Source: Arthrobacter sp. ZGTC412
GTDB lineage: Bacteria > Actinomycetota > Actinomycetes > Actinomycetales > Micrococcaceae
Assembly: GCF_002929215.1 (NCBI RefSeq)
Contig: NZ_PJII01000023.1
Span: forward strand, 1-64,000
Direction of reading: 5' to 3'
Length of the DNA: 64,000 nt
Of this stretch, positions 8,748 through 16,750 are shown in pieces. How positions within the stretch are numbered: position 1 is the stretch's first letter; the number at the start of each line of letters is the position of its first letter. Under the pieces are notes generated by a model. That model made no database searches. It saw only the letters and a program-made list of their open reading frames with translations, and was not told the DNA's origin. Both the position numbers and the translations under genes were made by a program.

Positions 8748-11381
8748 CTATTTCCTCCGCTTGACGTGTGCGGTGGCCGGGGCCGTCCAAGGGTCCTCGG
8801 GCCAGGGATGCTTGGGGTAGCGGCCGCGCATTTCGGCCCGGACCTGCGCATAGGGGCCGGACCAGAACGACGTCAGATCGTCCGTAACGGCCAGGGGCCG
8901 CCGGGCCGGCGACAGCAGGTGGAAGAGGACCGGTACCTGGCCGTTCAGCAGCCGCGGTGTCGCTGCCCATCCAAAGCACTCCTGCAGCTTGACGGCCACA
9001 ACCGGCCGCCCAGTGTCGTCCGCAACGTCAGGGTACTCAATCCGGATACGCGATCCGCTTGGCACCTCGAGCCACTCCGGGGCTAGGTCTTCGAGCCTGG
9101 CCGCCTCGGGCCAGGGCAGCAAACGGCGCAGCGGATCGCCGAGGTCGATGGCGCGTGCGGCTGCTCCTCCGGCCAGGGCTTCAAGCTCCGGCCCCAGCCA
9201 TTCATCCAGCCGCAGAAGCAGCGCCTGGTCCGCGACGTCCGGCCACGGCGCACCCAGCCCGCGGTGCAGGAAGGCCAGACGGCGGCGCAAAGCGTCGGCC
9301 GCCGTCGACCAGCCAAGGACGCCAAGGCCTTCCTTCTGCAGGGCACCCGCTACTGCCGCGCGCCCCTCGCCGGGTGATGGGCGGACCGGCGTGGACGCGA
9401 GGACGATCGCGCCCAGTCGCCGCATCCTCCGGGCCGAGACGCGGCCGGCCGTAAACTGCGCCTCGACGGCGTCGGTCAGGAGGTGCGACGCGGCAGCCTC
9501 CGCCAGTTCGGGCGAGAGCGGCGCCGCCGAGCGGATAACGGCGCCGGTTCCGGCAGAGTCCCTCCCGTGGGCCCGGGTCACTTCCGCCACCGCCAGCCAT
9601 TCATGGCCGGACAATGAGCTGCCGGCGGGCAGGCCGGCACGGGTCCCGGAGGACAGGAGGTAGCGGTTGGGGGCGTCCCCTTCCACCCTGCGTGCCACCC
9701 GGTCAGGGAAGGCGAGGGCGACGACGGCGCCCACCACCGCCGCACCCGTGACCGTCGCGGGCCGTGCGGTCGTAGCGGAAAGGGCGCTTTGCTTCGCCAG
9801 GGCTGCCAGGCGGCGGGATTCCTCAGCCCAGCGCCGCCGTTCCGGCCCTGTTTCGTTCCGCACCTGGGACAGCAGGCGGGTCAGGTCAGCGCCGGGAGCA
9901 CGATAGTCACCCGTTACCAGCGCCACTGCTTCCGCAGCTGGCACGTGTCCCGCGAATGCCGCCCCGTCAAGCAGGGCCCGGGCCAGCCGCGGATCGGCCG
10001 GAATGGTGGCCAGGAGCCTTCCCATGGCGGTGGTGTGGCCGTCCTCTGTCACTGCACCAAGTTCGCGCAGGACCTCCATCGCCTCGTCCATTGCCTGCTG
10101 GGGCGGCTGGTCGGGCAGCGCGAGCCCCACTCCGCACGGGGAACCCCAGGACGACAGGAGCAGTGCCGCCCCGGTTAGGTCCGCCACCTTGATTTCCGGC
10201 GTCACGTGGGCCGGGGCGGCACCGAAGGCCTGCTGGTCGTAGCAGCGGATCACCCGCCCGGGACCCTGGCGTGCTGCGCGCCCTGCGCGCTGATCCGCCG
10301 AGGCACGGGAGCAGGAAACCGTGACCAGTCCGCTCATGCCCCTGCCGGCGTCGCGCCGAGGCTCCCGGGTGAGGCCGGAATCGATGACCAGCCGGACACC
10401 CGGGACAGTAAGGGAGGACTCAGCGAGATCGGTGGACACGATGATCCTGGCGCGGCCGCCGGTTACGCGGCCAGAAACCGCGCGGTCCTGCTCAGCCGTG
10501 CCCACCTGGCCATGAAGTTCGAGGACCTCGACGCCAGGTCCCAGCAGGCTGCGAAGCCCCGCAGCCACCCGGGAGACCTCCCGCGCACCAGGGACAAAGA
10601 CCAGGGCATCCGTTGAGCTGTCTTCGCTGAGCGCACTCGTGAATTTCTCTGCCGCGGTAGAGGCAAGGTAGTCGAGGAAAGCTGGTGTGACTCCCCTACC
10701 GTCGAGACGGGCTCCAGCAGCAGGCCGCCACTCCGTCTCCAGCGGGTGGAGCACCGAGGGACAGCCCACGACGGAAACCGGGATCCCGTCGTCGGTACCC
10801 AACAGGGCGGCGAACCGGGGTGCGTCCAGGGTTGCGGACATGGCGACGACGGTGAGGTCCCCGCGCAGCTCCCGGACCTCGGCGAGCATGCCGATGAGCA
10901 GATCGGTCTCAAGCCCCCGTTCGTGGACCTCGTCCAGGACCACCGCGGCTACCCCGTCGAGGCTGGGGTCGGACAGGAGGCGGCGCAGCAGGATGCCGGG
11001 CGTCACGAACTCGATGCGCGTTTCGGAACTTGCCTGCCGCTCTCCGCGCACCGTATAACCAACCCGGCTGCCCAACCGGCTGCCATCCAAAACCGAGAGC
11101 CGGCGCGCCGCGGCACGGGCAGCAACCCGGCGCGGCTGCGTGACCACCACGCGTCCAGTACTCAGCGCCGTGATATTGGCGAGCAGCGGTGGAACGAGAG
11201 TAGTTTTACCGGTCCCTGGCGGCGCCTGCACTACCGCGGCGCGCGAACCGCCTTCGCTGCCGGCGCCCGCAAGGGCTTTAGTCAGTGCATGCTCTGAATT
11301 GGCGAAGGCCAGGCCAGCCCCGATAGCCCCCACGTCGAAGGGTTTACCGGCGGTTGGCTGCTGCCTGCCCGGTGAAGTCAT
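8748..11381 (-). CDS. hrpB: ATP-dependent RNA helicase HrpB
   Basis: An 877-residue DEAH/RHA superfamily 2 helicase with HrpB architecture. Walker A is APPGTGKTTLVPP (about residue 55), the DEAH-box variant is DEVHERGLETD, motif III is VAMSATLD, and motif VI lies in SRASADQRAGRAARQGPG. The C-terminal HrpB domain follows, with FPDRVARR and the closing KHPWPEDPWTA typical of the family. Length is normal. Function of HrpB in actinobacteria is not well defined. The start at 11381 gives a short linker before the helicase core. It is followed leftwards by the small-ORF gap. Confidence 0.95.
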   Translation of the reverse strand: MTSPGRQQPTAGKPFDVGAIGAGLAFANSEHALTKALAGAGSEGGSRAAVVQAPPGTGKTTLVPPLLANITALSTGRVVVTQPRRVAARAAARRLSVLDGSRLGSRVGYTVRGERQASSETRIEFVTPGILLRRLLSDPSLDGVAAVVLDEVHERGLETDLLIGMLAEVRELRGDLTVVAMSATLDAPRFAALLGTDDGIPVSVVGCPSVLHPLETEWRPAAGARLDGRGVTPAFLDYLASTAAEKFTSALSEDSSTDALVFVPGAREVSRVAAGLRSLLGPGVEVLELHGQVGTAEQDRAVSGRVTGGRARIIVSTDLAESSLTVPGVRLVIDSGLTREPRRDAGRGMSGLVTVSCSRASADQRAGRAARQGPGRVIRCYDQQAFGAAPAHVTPEIKVADLTGAALLLSSWGSPCGVGLALPDQPPQQAMDEAMEVLRELGAVTEDGHTTAMGRLLATIPADPRLARALLDGAAFAGHVPAAEAVALVTGDYRAPGADLTRLLSQVRNETGPERRRWAEESRRLAALAKQSALSATTARPATVTGAAVVGAVVALAFPDRVARRVEGDAPNRYLLSSGTRAGLPAGSSLSGHEWLAVAEVTRAHGRDSAGTGAVIRSAAPLSPELAEAAASHLLTDAVEAQFTAGRVSARRMRRLGAIVLASTPVRPSPGEGRAAVAGALQKEGLGVLGWSTAADALRRRLAFLHRGLGAPWPDVADQALLLRLDEWLGPELEALAGGAAARAIDLGDPLRRLLPWPEAARLEDLAPEWLEVPSGSRIRIEYPDVADDTGRPVVAVKLQECFGWAATPRLLNGQVPVLFHLLSPARRPLAVTDDLTSFWSGPYAQVRAEMRGRYPKHPWPEDPWTAPATAHVKRRK

Positions 11382-11405
11382 CCGTCCATTCTGCCGGAAG
11401 TTCGC

Positions 11406-12011
11406 CTAGGGCTTTCCCTTGTCCTTGCCGTTACCCTTGCCGTTGCCCTTGTCGTTGCCGTTGCCCTTGGCTTCCTTCGCGGGTTCGGGCAGGACCGGAA
11501 CGGCGACGGGCGCAGGAACTGGGGCGGGAACTATGGCGGGTGGCTGGGGCTCAACCTGGACTGGCTGCGAAACCTGGGCGGGCTCGGGAGCCGCGGAGGT
11601 ATCAGCGCTGCCCCCCGTTGGCGCCACGGCCGCCGACACCGGTTTGATCTGGCGTGTGATGTCCGCACGGACCGACTCCACGGCTGCCTCAATCCCCCGA
11701 TACCTGGACAAGGAGATCCGTCCCTGCCCGGCGGCGTCGTTCAGATCCTTCTCCAACGCCTCCAACGATGCCAGGGCCCCGTCCATCCGGTTTTCAGCTG
11801 CAGCCTGGCTGATGGTCAGCACCCGTACTTGCAGTCCCCGGAGCGTAGCTTCATCAGAATCAGCAGGCCGCAGGAGCGGGGTGCCAGCGACCAGGGCCGC
11901 CGCAAGGCCGGCTACTGCCGTTAGCGCGACTGCGGTCAGCCAGTAGCGAAGGCGCTTCGGGCTAGGTTTGCCGTCTTTAGCTTCAGGCGGAGGCTGCGTT
12001 TTAGGCGGCAT
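11406..12011 (-). CDS. Membrane-anchored protein with Pro-rich and Gly-Asn-Lys low-complexity tail
   Basis: About 201 residues. A basic N-terminus is followed by one transmembrane segment (LTAVALTAVAGLAAALVAG, about residues 26-44). Next comes a helical region (RVLTISQAAAENRMDG to AAVESVRADITRQ), then a Pro/Val/Ala-rich stretch with PQPP and PAPVPAPV patterns, and a tail of KGNGNDK and KGNGKGNGK repeats. The plan resembles a cell-surface stalk or wall-associated protein. It overlaps the upstream gene by 11 bp, so they are co-translated. No catalytic motif is seen and no family is recognised. Confidence 0.65.
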   Translation of the reverse strand: MPPKTQPPPEAKDGKPSPKRLRYWLTAVALTAVAGLAAALVAGTPLLRPADSDEATLRGLQVRVLTISQAAAENRMDGALASLEALEKDLNDAAGQGRISLSRYRGIEAAVESVRADITRQIKPVSAAVAPTGGSADTSAAPEPAQVSQPVQVEPQPPAIVPAPVPAPVAVPVLPEPAKEAKGNGNDKGNGKGNGKDKGKP

Positions 12012-12312
12012 GCCTGCCCCGCAGCGGTGTCATCGCCGGGGGCCTTGCAGGCAGTACGGTGACCGTGGCCATGTGAGCAGGTGCTGGAACAGCACCCGCT
12101 TTCTCCTTGCCTGCGGAACGCCCGGTCATAAGGCGCCTCGTTGCGTTCCGTAGCAGGATGGCGATTGAGTAGCCAAGGCCCAGCCCCAACAGTGCATGGC
12201 CAGCAAGATACTGGCCCCCATTCCCGGCAGCGCCAAAGGGTGCACTCAGAGCCGCGGCTGCTCCAGCAGTGGTAACCGCAAGCGCCGTGGCGGCAGCAAA
12301 AACTGTGCCCAT
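12001..12312 (-). CDS. Small membrane protein
   Basis: A 103-residue protein with two hydrophobic segments: residues about 4-22 and about 36-55 (ALLGLGLGYSIAILL). A basic cytoplasmic tail follows, ending in RPPAMTPLRGRHAA. The start has AGGAGTAGGGCC just upstream. It is the first gene of a two-gene unit with the Pro-rich membrane protein (11-bp overlap). A tandem 16-bp direct repeat lies 23-60 bp upstream of the start and probably holds promoter or operator sequence. I do not recognise the family. Confidence 0.62.
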   Translation of the reverse strand: MGTVFAAATALAVTTAGAAAALSAPFGAAGNGGQYLAGHALLGLGLGYSIAILLRNATRRLMTGRSAGKEKAGAVPAPAHMATVTVLPARPPAMTPLRGRHAA

Positions 12313-12335
12313 GGCCCTACTCCTATCCTCAATTA

Positions 12336-12373
12336 ATCAGCAAGCTTACTAGTATTGATCAGCAAGCTTACTA
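12336..12373 (-). repeat. Tandem 16-bp direct repeat upstream of the 12312 gene (possible operator)
   Basis: Two identical copies of a 16-base sequence (plus-strand reading ATCAGCAAGCTTACTA) at 12336-12351 and 12358-12373. The 22-bp period is close to two helical turns. They lie 23-60 bp upstream of the start codon of the small membrane protein. Each copy holds the palindrome AAGCTT. The arrangement suggests binding of a regulator on one face of the DNA, or part of the promoter itself. No known regulator is assigned. Confidence 0.6.
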
Positions 12374-12429
12374 CCTGATTCCGGTGAAGCAAGAACCCAC
12401 CCCCTGGTCAGCCGCCGCGGCGGCGCGGA

Positions 12430-12747
12430 GTGTGTGGGCAGAGCAAAGCGCTTGAGGCAGCAGCCCGGAAGACGAAGGAGCTCGACGTTGGATCATTGCC
12501 GATCTGTGGCGAGGACAACAGGCTCAAAGGGATGCTGACAGACCGTGACATCGTCATCAAGTGCCTGGCAGCCAGCGGGGATCCGCGCACGGCAACGGCC
12601 GGAGAATTTCGTGAAGGTAAGCCCGTCACCATCGGCGCTGACGATTCGCCGAATTCGTCGCGTTCATTTCATTTTGATCGGCACTACCCGGGCGGCGGGC
12701 TGGACGGGCTGGCGCAATTGCGACGGCGTCCGCCGCCTGGGTGCTAG
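12430..12747 (+). pseudogene. CBS-domain protein remnant
   Basis: The frame from 12430 reads LEAAARKTKELDVGSLPICGED then RLKGMLTDRDIVIKCLA and TATAGEFREGKPVTIGADDS. This is the middle of a CBS-pair protein (nucleotide-sensing). The expected upstream part is in another frame around 12425-12436, and after GADDS the expected second CBS repeat is missing, replaced by unrelated sequence. So both ends are damaged. No start codon with ribosome site is seen. It overlaps the end of the broken flavin reductase gene. Confidence 0.65.
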
Positions 12748-13274
12748 TGGGCCGCCTCTAGCACACGCCCGGCCGGGGTAATCCCGGCGTTACGGCCCTT
12801 GAAAAACAACAGCGGCTCGGCATCCTGCCGAGCGCTCAGATGCCTCACGGCAGCCACCACGATGGTGTGGTCACCGCCGTCGTACTCCGCATGGAGCGTG
12901 CAGTCGATCCAGGCAAGGGCATCGTCAAGGACGGGGTTGCCCAGCGGAGAGGCTGAGTAACCCACGCCGGCATACTTGTCCGTTTCCGATTTTGCGAACT
13001 ACCCCGCAAGGTGCTGGTGCTCTATGGGGAGGATGTTGATAGCAAAGGACCCCGCCTGCCGCAGCACCGGCCATGTACGGGACGTCCTGGCCGGACTAAA
13101 GGTCACGAGTGCAGGCTCGAGGGACATTGATGCGAACGACTGGCAGGTAAACCCCGCTGGCCCGCTCTCCGTGGCACTGGTGATCACCGTCAAACCGGTG
13201 GCAAAGGTTCCAAAAATATCGCGGAGCCGGCGCGGAGCAAGATCTGCGGTGCCTGTCATGGATTGCCCTCCCAT
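12744..13274 (-). pseudogene. Flavin reductase family protein interrupted by one in-frame stop
   Basis: The reading frame is continuous from ATG 13274 (or 13259) to 12744 apart from one TAG at 12999-13001. Before the stop it gives LRDIFGTFATGLTVITS, then GFTCQSFASMSLEPALVTFSPARTSRTWPVLR, the FMN-binding core of the flavin-reductase/HpaC fold. After it, FAKSETDKYAGVGYSAS and LAWIDCTLHAEYDGGDHTIVVAAV complete the domain, ending with LLFFKGR. Full length would be about 176 residues, normal for the family. A single nonsense change explains the loss; everything else looks intact, so the mutation may be recent or a base-call error. Confidence 0.8.
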
Positions 13275-13442
13275 TGGATCGTTGACTCACCAAACCATCA
13301 GCCCTTCCTCCTATACAACGGCTCTGCAACGAACGGACGCGGACCGAAACGGGGGGTCATGCCGGTACATCCGCCGTAATGCAGACGGGCTGCCCCCTTC
13401 CAACAGCCGCGAAAATTTTTCTCGGGATTTTTCCATGTATGT

Positions 13443-13470
13443 GCATCCAAATTGACTTCGCTGCCGGTAG
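13443..13470 (+). promoter_or_regulatory. Candidate SigK-like promoter before the DUF4397/sortase/sigma module
   Basis: GCATCC at 13443-13448 and CCGGTAG at 13464-13470, 15 bases apart. These resemble the CCATCC / CCGAATA elements I recall for mycobacterial SigK promoters (spacing there is 16-17). The sites are about 55 bp before the DUF4397 gene start. The same cluster encodes an ECF sigma factor with an RskA-like anti-sigma, so autoregulation is reasonable. The match is partial and was judged by eye. Confidence 0.35.
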
Positions 13471-13522
13471 TAGGGATGTAAGCAAAAACCGCCCGCCCAG
13501 CGGGCCCGTAGAAGGAGAAATC

Positions 13523-14350
13523 ATGCGCACCAGCATTTTCGCATCAGGAGCAGTGGCAATCGCGGCAGCACTGGCTTTCGCCGGTCCGGCCCAGGCCGCG
13601 GAAGGAGACGCCCAGCTGTCCGTCCTGCACGGAGTCCCGGGGCTGACAGTGGACGTCTGGGTCAACGGTGAACGGACCCTGGACGACTTCACTCCCGGCA
13701 CCCTGGCCGGTCCGCTGGCTCTTCCAGCCGGAAACTACGCCCTTGCCATCACCGCCGCCGACGCGGCAGACGCAACGGCTGCCGTCATCGGCCCGGTCGA
13801 CGTGACCCTCGCCGCCAACGGCAACTACACCGCGGTGGCCAACCTGGACGCAGCCGGCAAGCCCACGGCAAATCTCTTCACCAACGACGTCTCGCAAATC
13901 GAACCCGGCAAGGGCAAGCTGACCGTCCGGCACACCGCCGCGGCTCCCGCCGTGGACGTGTTGGCCGCCGGCTCCGCGGTCATCTCCAATCTGGCCAACC
14001 CCAACGAGCAGACCCTGACCCTGGATCCCGGCACAATCCCGGCAGCTGTGGCAGCGGCAGGAACCACTCAACCCGTTATCGGCCCCGCTGATGTGGCGGT
14101 CACCGAAGGCGCGCACACCATCGTGTACGCCTGGGGCAGCCTGACGGACCAGAACCTGCAGCTCGCGGTCCAGACCATCGAGGGCCTGCACTCGGCTCCG
14201 GGAGCTGTTCCGGGTGGACGTTCGGGTGCTGCTGACGAAGGTGCCGCAGGGCAGGCCATTGCAGTTGCCGGCATTGGAATTGCAGGGATCGCACTCCTGC
14301 TGGGCGCGGCTGCTGCTTCCCGCTCGGTGGCCCTGCGCAGGGTTGGCTGA
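13523..14350 (+). CDS. DUF4397 domain surface protein
   Basis: A 275-residue exported protein. A Sec signal (MRTSIFASGAVAIAAALAFAGPAQA) ends in an AQAAEG cleavage site. Two DUF4397 repeats follow: AQLSVLHGVPGLTVDVWVNG with a second copy at KLTVRHTAAAPAVDVLAAG. The C-terminus has a hydrophobic helix (IAVAGIGIAGIALLLGAAAA) then basic residues, a membrane anchor like a sorting signal, but no clear LPXTG is visible. GAAGGAG sits 7 bases before the ATG at 13523. The next gene is a class F sortase, so this is a plausible sortase-linked surface protein, though the missing motif leaves doubt. Confidence 0.9.
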   Translation: MRTSIFASGAVAIAAALAFAGPAQAAEGDAQLSVLHGVPGLTVDVWVNGERTLDDFTPGTLAGPLALPAGNYALAITAADAADATAAVIGPVDVTLAANGNYTAVANLDAAGKPTANLFTNDVSQIEPGKGKLTVRHTAAAPAVDVLAAGSAVISNLANPNEQTLTLDPGTIPAAVAAAGTTQPVIGPADVAVTEGAHTIVYAWGSLTDQNLQLAVQTIEGLHSAPGAVPGGRSGAADEGAAGQAIAVAGIGIAGIALLLGAAAASRSVALRRVG

Positions 14351-14516
14351 GCGCACCGTTCCATTGAGCAGGGCAGCCAGCCTTTAAGCCCTGACCCCCA
14401 GACCCCGGCCGACCGGCATTCCCCTCCGGTCGGCCGGGCTCGGCACGTCCGCCCTTGACGTCCTGACGGGAAGAGACCGCGGATTTCCAGCAAACTCAGC
14501 AGAGGAGGTTGTTCCC

Positions 14517-15251
14517 ATGAGAAGCACGACGACGTCGCAGCAGTCCGGCATTTCCGCAGACGTTGCGGGCGTGGCCGCCACACCTGTGGCCGGCAAGGCA
14601 CGCACGGCGAGGGCCGCCGTCGTCCTTGCCGCGGCGGCCCTGCTGTCCGGATGCGGCACACCGGCAACGCCAGGGCCGGAAACCGCCCCTCCCGCCCCAA
14701 CGTCCGGCGCAGCCGTCCCGGCCGCTTCACCTGCGCCCTCCGGCGCACCCGCCGCGTTGCCAGATGTTCCACTACGCCTGGCCACGCCTGCCCCGGCCGC
14801 TCCCCGGGACCCGGCACCGCGCTTCCTGACGGTCGAGGGCACCACCATCAGCATGACCATCGTGGACGTCAGCGTCTCTCCGGACGGTGCTATGGAGATC
14901 CCCGAAGCCTTCGATCAGGCTGGCTGGTACCGGCACGGACCGGCCCCGGGCGCAGCGGCTGGGGCAGCCGTCGTGGCGGGCCACGTGGACACCGCCTCGG
15001 ATTTGGCTCCCCTTTCGCAGTTGAAGGACCTGGCGGCGGGTACGCGCGTCACGGTCGAGCGCCACGGCGCACCCGCTCTGAACTACCGGGTGCGCTCCGT
15101 TGAGCTGATGGCCAAGGACAAGTTCAACGGCGGTTCCCTCTTCCGCCGGGACGGGCCGCACCAGCTCAAGCTCGTCACCTGCGGGGGCCGATGGCTGGAC
15201 GGGAAACAGGACTACAGTGACAATGTCATTGTCACTGCGGAACTGGAATGA
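14517..15251 (+). CDS. Class F sortase
   Basis: A 244-residue transpeptidase. The N-terminus carries a hydrophobic stretch with a lipobox-like LLSGCG (about residues 40-45), followed by a long Ala/Pro linker. The sortase domain spans about residues 105-244, with the catalytic His in VVAGHVDTA and the Cys in LKLVTCGGRW. The closing strand is YSDNVIVTAEL, near the expected Arg site. Class F sortases are the actinobacterial type with few known substrates. A GAGGAGG precedes the start. The stop overlaps the sigma factor start (ATGA), so the two are coupled. Confidence 0.88.
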   Translation: MRSTTTSQQSGISADVAGVAATPVAGKARTARAAVVLAAAALLSGCGTPATPGPETAPPAPTSGAAVPAASPAPSGAPAALPDVPLRLATPAPAAPRDPAPRFLTVEGTTISMTIVDVSVSPDGAMEIPEAFDQAGWYRHGPAPGAAAGAAVVAGHVDTASDLAPLSQLKDLAAGTRVTVERHGAPALNYRVRSVELMAKDKFNGGSLFRRDGPHQLKLVTCGGRWLDGKQDYSDNVIVTAELE

Positions 15252-15931
15252 GCCGCTCCGCAGCCCTGACACTCAACGCCGAGGAGGGGAAGGAGGCCGG
15301 TTTGGCACCTTCTGGCCAGGCGCCTTCCGGCGATGAGCAGCGCGGGGGCAGGGCCGCGGCCCGCCCGTCCGCCCTTGGCGGCTGGAACCCGCAGCTTGAC
15401 CATTCCTTCTCCGCCGGCGACGAAACCGCGCTCGCCGAGGCCTACCGGCAGTTCTCTCCCTTGGTGTTCACACTGGCGCTCCGGGCGCTGAGGAACCGCA
15501 GCGCGGCCGACGACGTCACCCAGGAAGTCTTTATCCGCGTCTGGAAGTCACGGTCCACTTTCGACCCCCACAGGGCGGAACTGCCCGCATGGATTGTCGG
15601 CATCACCCGGAACGCCGTCACCGATGCCCTGGGCGCGTCGGCCCGGGAAAACCGCAAGGTGCTGGCGGCCGCTGAACTCCAGCCCGGGGCCGAGGACGCC
15701 GCGGCCTCCGCTTCCGCCGAAGTCCTGGCCGACCGGCTGCTGCTGGACGGGGAGCTTGACCGGCTCGGCGAACCGCAGGGTTCCATCATGCGCCTTGCGT
15801 TTTACGACGACCTGACCCATGACCAGATTTCACGGCAACTGAACCTTCCCCTTGGTACGGTCAAGAGTCACATCCGCCGCAGCCTTAGCCACCTGAGACA
15901 CAGATTGGAGGTGGATCATGCAGCACCTTGA
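15248..15931 (+). CDS. ECF RNA polymerase sigma factor (SigK-like)
   Basis: A 227-residue sigma-70 family extracytoplasmic-function factor. Region 2 shows ALRNRSAADDVTQEVFIRVWKS and AWIVGITRNAVTD (promoter melting and -10 recognition). Region 4 is seen in LAFYDDLTHDQISRQLNLPLGTVKSHIRRSL, the -35 helix-turn-helix. A 45-residue N-terminal extension is low in conserved motifs; an internal start might be used. It starts inside the sortase stop codon and overlaps the anti-sigma gene by 14 bp, so sortase, sigma and anti-sigma are one operon. Confidence 0.93.
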   Translation: MSRSAALTLNAEEGKEAGLAPSGQAPSGDEQRGGRAAARPSALGGWNPQLDHSFSAGDETALAEAYRQFSPLVFTLALRALRNRSAADDVTQEVFIRVWKSRSTFDPHRAELPAWIVGITRNAVTDALGASARENRKVLAAAELQPGAEDAAASASAEVLADRLLLDGELDRLGEPQGSIMRLAFYDDLTHDQISRQLNLPLGTVKSHIRRSLSHLRHRLEVDHAAP

Positions 15932-16712
15932 CCCCGAAGTCCTGAGCCTGTTCGCCCTGGACGAACCTGTGGACGCCGGCAGCATCGACCACCTCCGTTC
16001 CTGCCCGGAATGCGCAGCCGAGTACGCCGCACTCCGCCGGGCCGTCAACGCAATCCGGACCACCCCCGACTCCAGCTCCTTGGAGAGTCCGGGCGCGAAC
16101 GTGTGGGAAGGAATCCACCGGACACTGGGCCTTTCCGGGGCGGTTGCGGCGGATCCGCTTGGCCCCGGCCGCGCCGAGGATTCACCCGTTTCGGGTGCTC
16201 CCGCCACCCGTAGTCCTGCGGCCCTGAAGCCTGCGCACGCGCAGCCTGCGGAACCTCTGCCCGCAGACACCCGCAGCACCGTGACCTGGCTCCGCCGGCC
16301 GGCCACTTGGCTGGCAGCAGCCGCGGCCGCCGTCGTGATCACCACCGGGGTTGTTGTCGCCGTCAATCAAACGGTCGCCCCGGTTCCGCTTGCCTCGGCC
16401 CGCCTGGAACCGCTGGACCGGTTCTCCGCCACGGGATTGGCCACCGTGACCGAAACCACCGACGGTTCACGGACCATCGAGGTGCAGCTGGACAAGACGG
16501 AGGCCCGGGGGTACCAGGAAGTCTGGCTGATCGCCCCGGACCTTTCCCGGCTGGTCAGCCTGGGGATCATGAACTCCTCGTCCGGCCGCTTCGACGTTCC
16601 GGCAGGACTGGATCTTTCCGGCTACCCCATTGTGGACATCTCCGATGAACCGCTCGACGGCAATCCGGCGCACTCCAGTGTGAGCATCGTCAGGGGCACC
16701 CTCAGCTCCTGA
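15918..16712 (+). CDS. Anti-sigma factor, RskA-like
   Basis: A 264-residue membrane protein. The N-terminal anti-sigma domain has the zinc-type HxxxCxxC motif (HLRSCPEC, about residues 26-33). A single transmembrane helix (TWLAAAAAAVVITTGVVVAV, about residues 130-150) leads to an extracytoplasmic RskA C-terminal domain with ARGYQEVWLIAPDLSRLVSLG. It binds the neighbouring sigma factor and is expected to be cleaved by proteases upon a surface signal. The overlap with the sigma gene supports the pairing. Confidence 0.92.
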   Translation: MQHLDPEVLSLFALDEPVDAGSIDHLRSCPECAAEYAALRRAVNAIRTTPDSSSLESPGANVWEGIHRTLGLSGAVAADPLGPGRAEDSPVSGAPATRSPAALKPAHAQPAEPLPADTRSTVTWLRRPATWLAAAAAAVVITTGVVVAVNQTVAPVPLASARLEPLDRFSATGLATVTETTDGSRTIEVQLDKTEARGYQEVWLIAPDLSRLVSLGIMNSSSGRFDVPAGLDLSGYPIVDISDEPLDGNPAHSSVSIVRGTLSS

Positions 16713-16750
16713 GCATGGCGCCGCAGCCGCGGAGCGGGTACAACTTATTC

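Noticed and set aside
8396-8764. Plus-strand ORFs between the alpha/beta hydrolase and HrpB
   Set aside because: They overlap each other and lack ribosome sites; the minus-strand small ORF at 8443-8595 is the better candidate.
11406-11470. Unusual repeats at the 11.4 kb gene end as a CRISPR or regulatory repeat
   Set aside because: They are the codons of the Gly-Asn-Lys tail of the membrane protein, not a regular DNA repeat.
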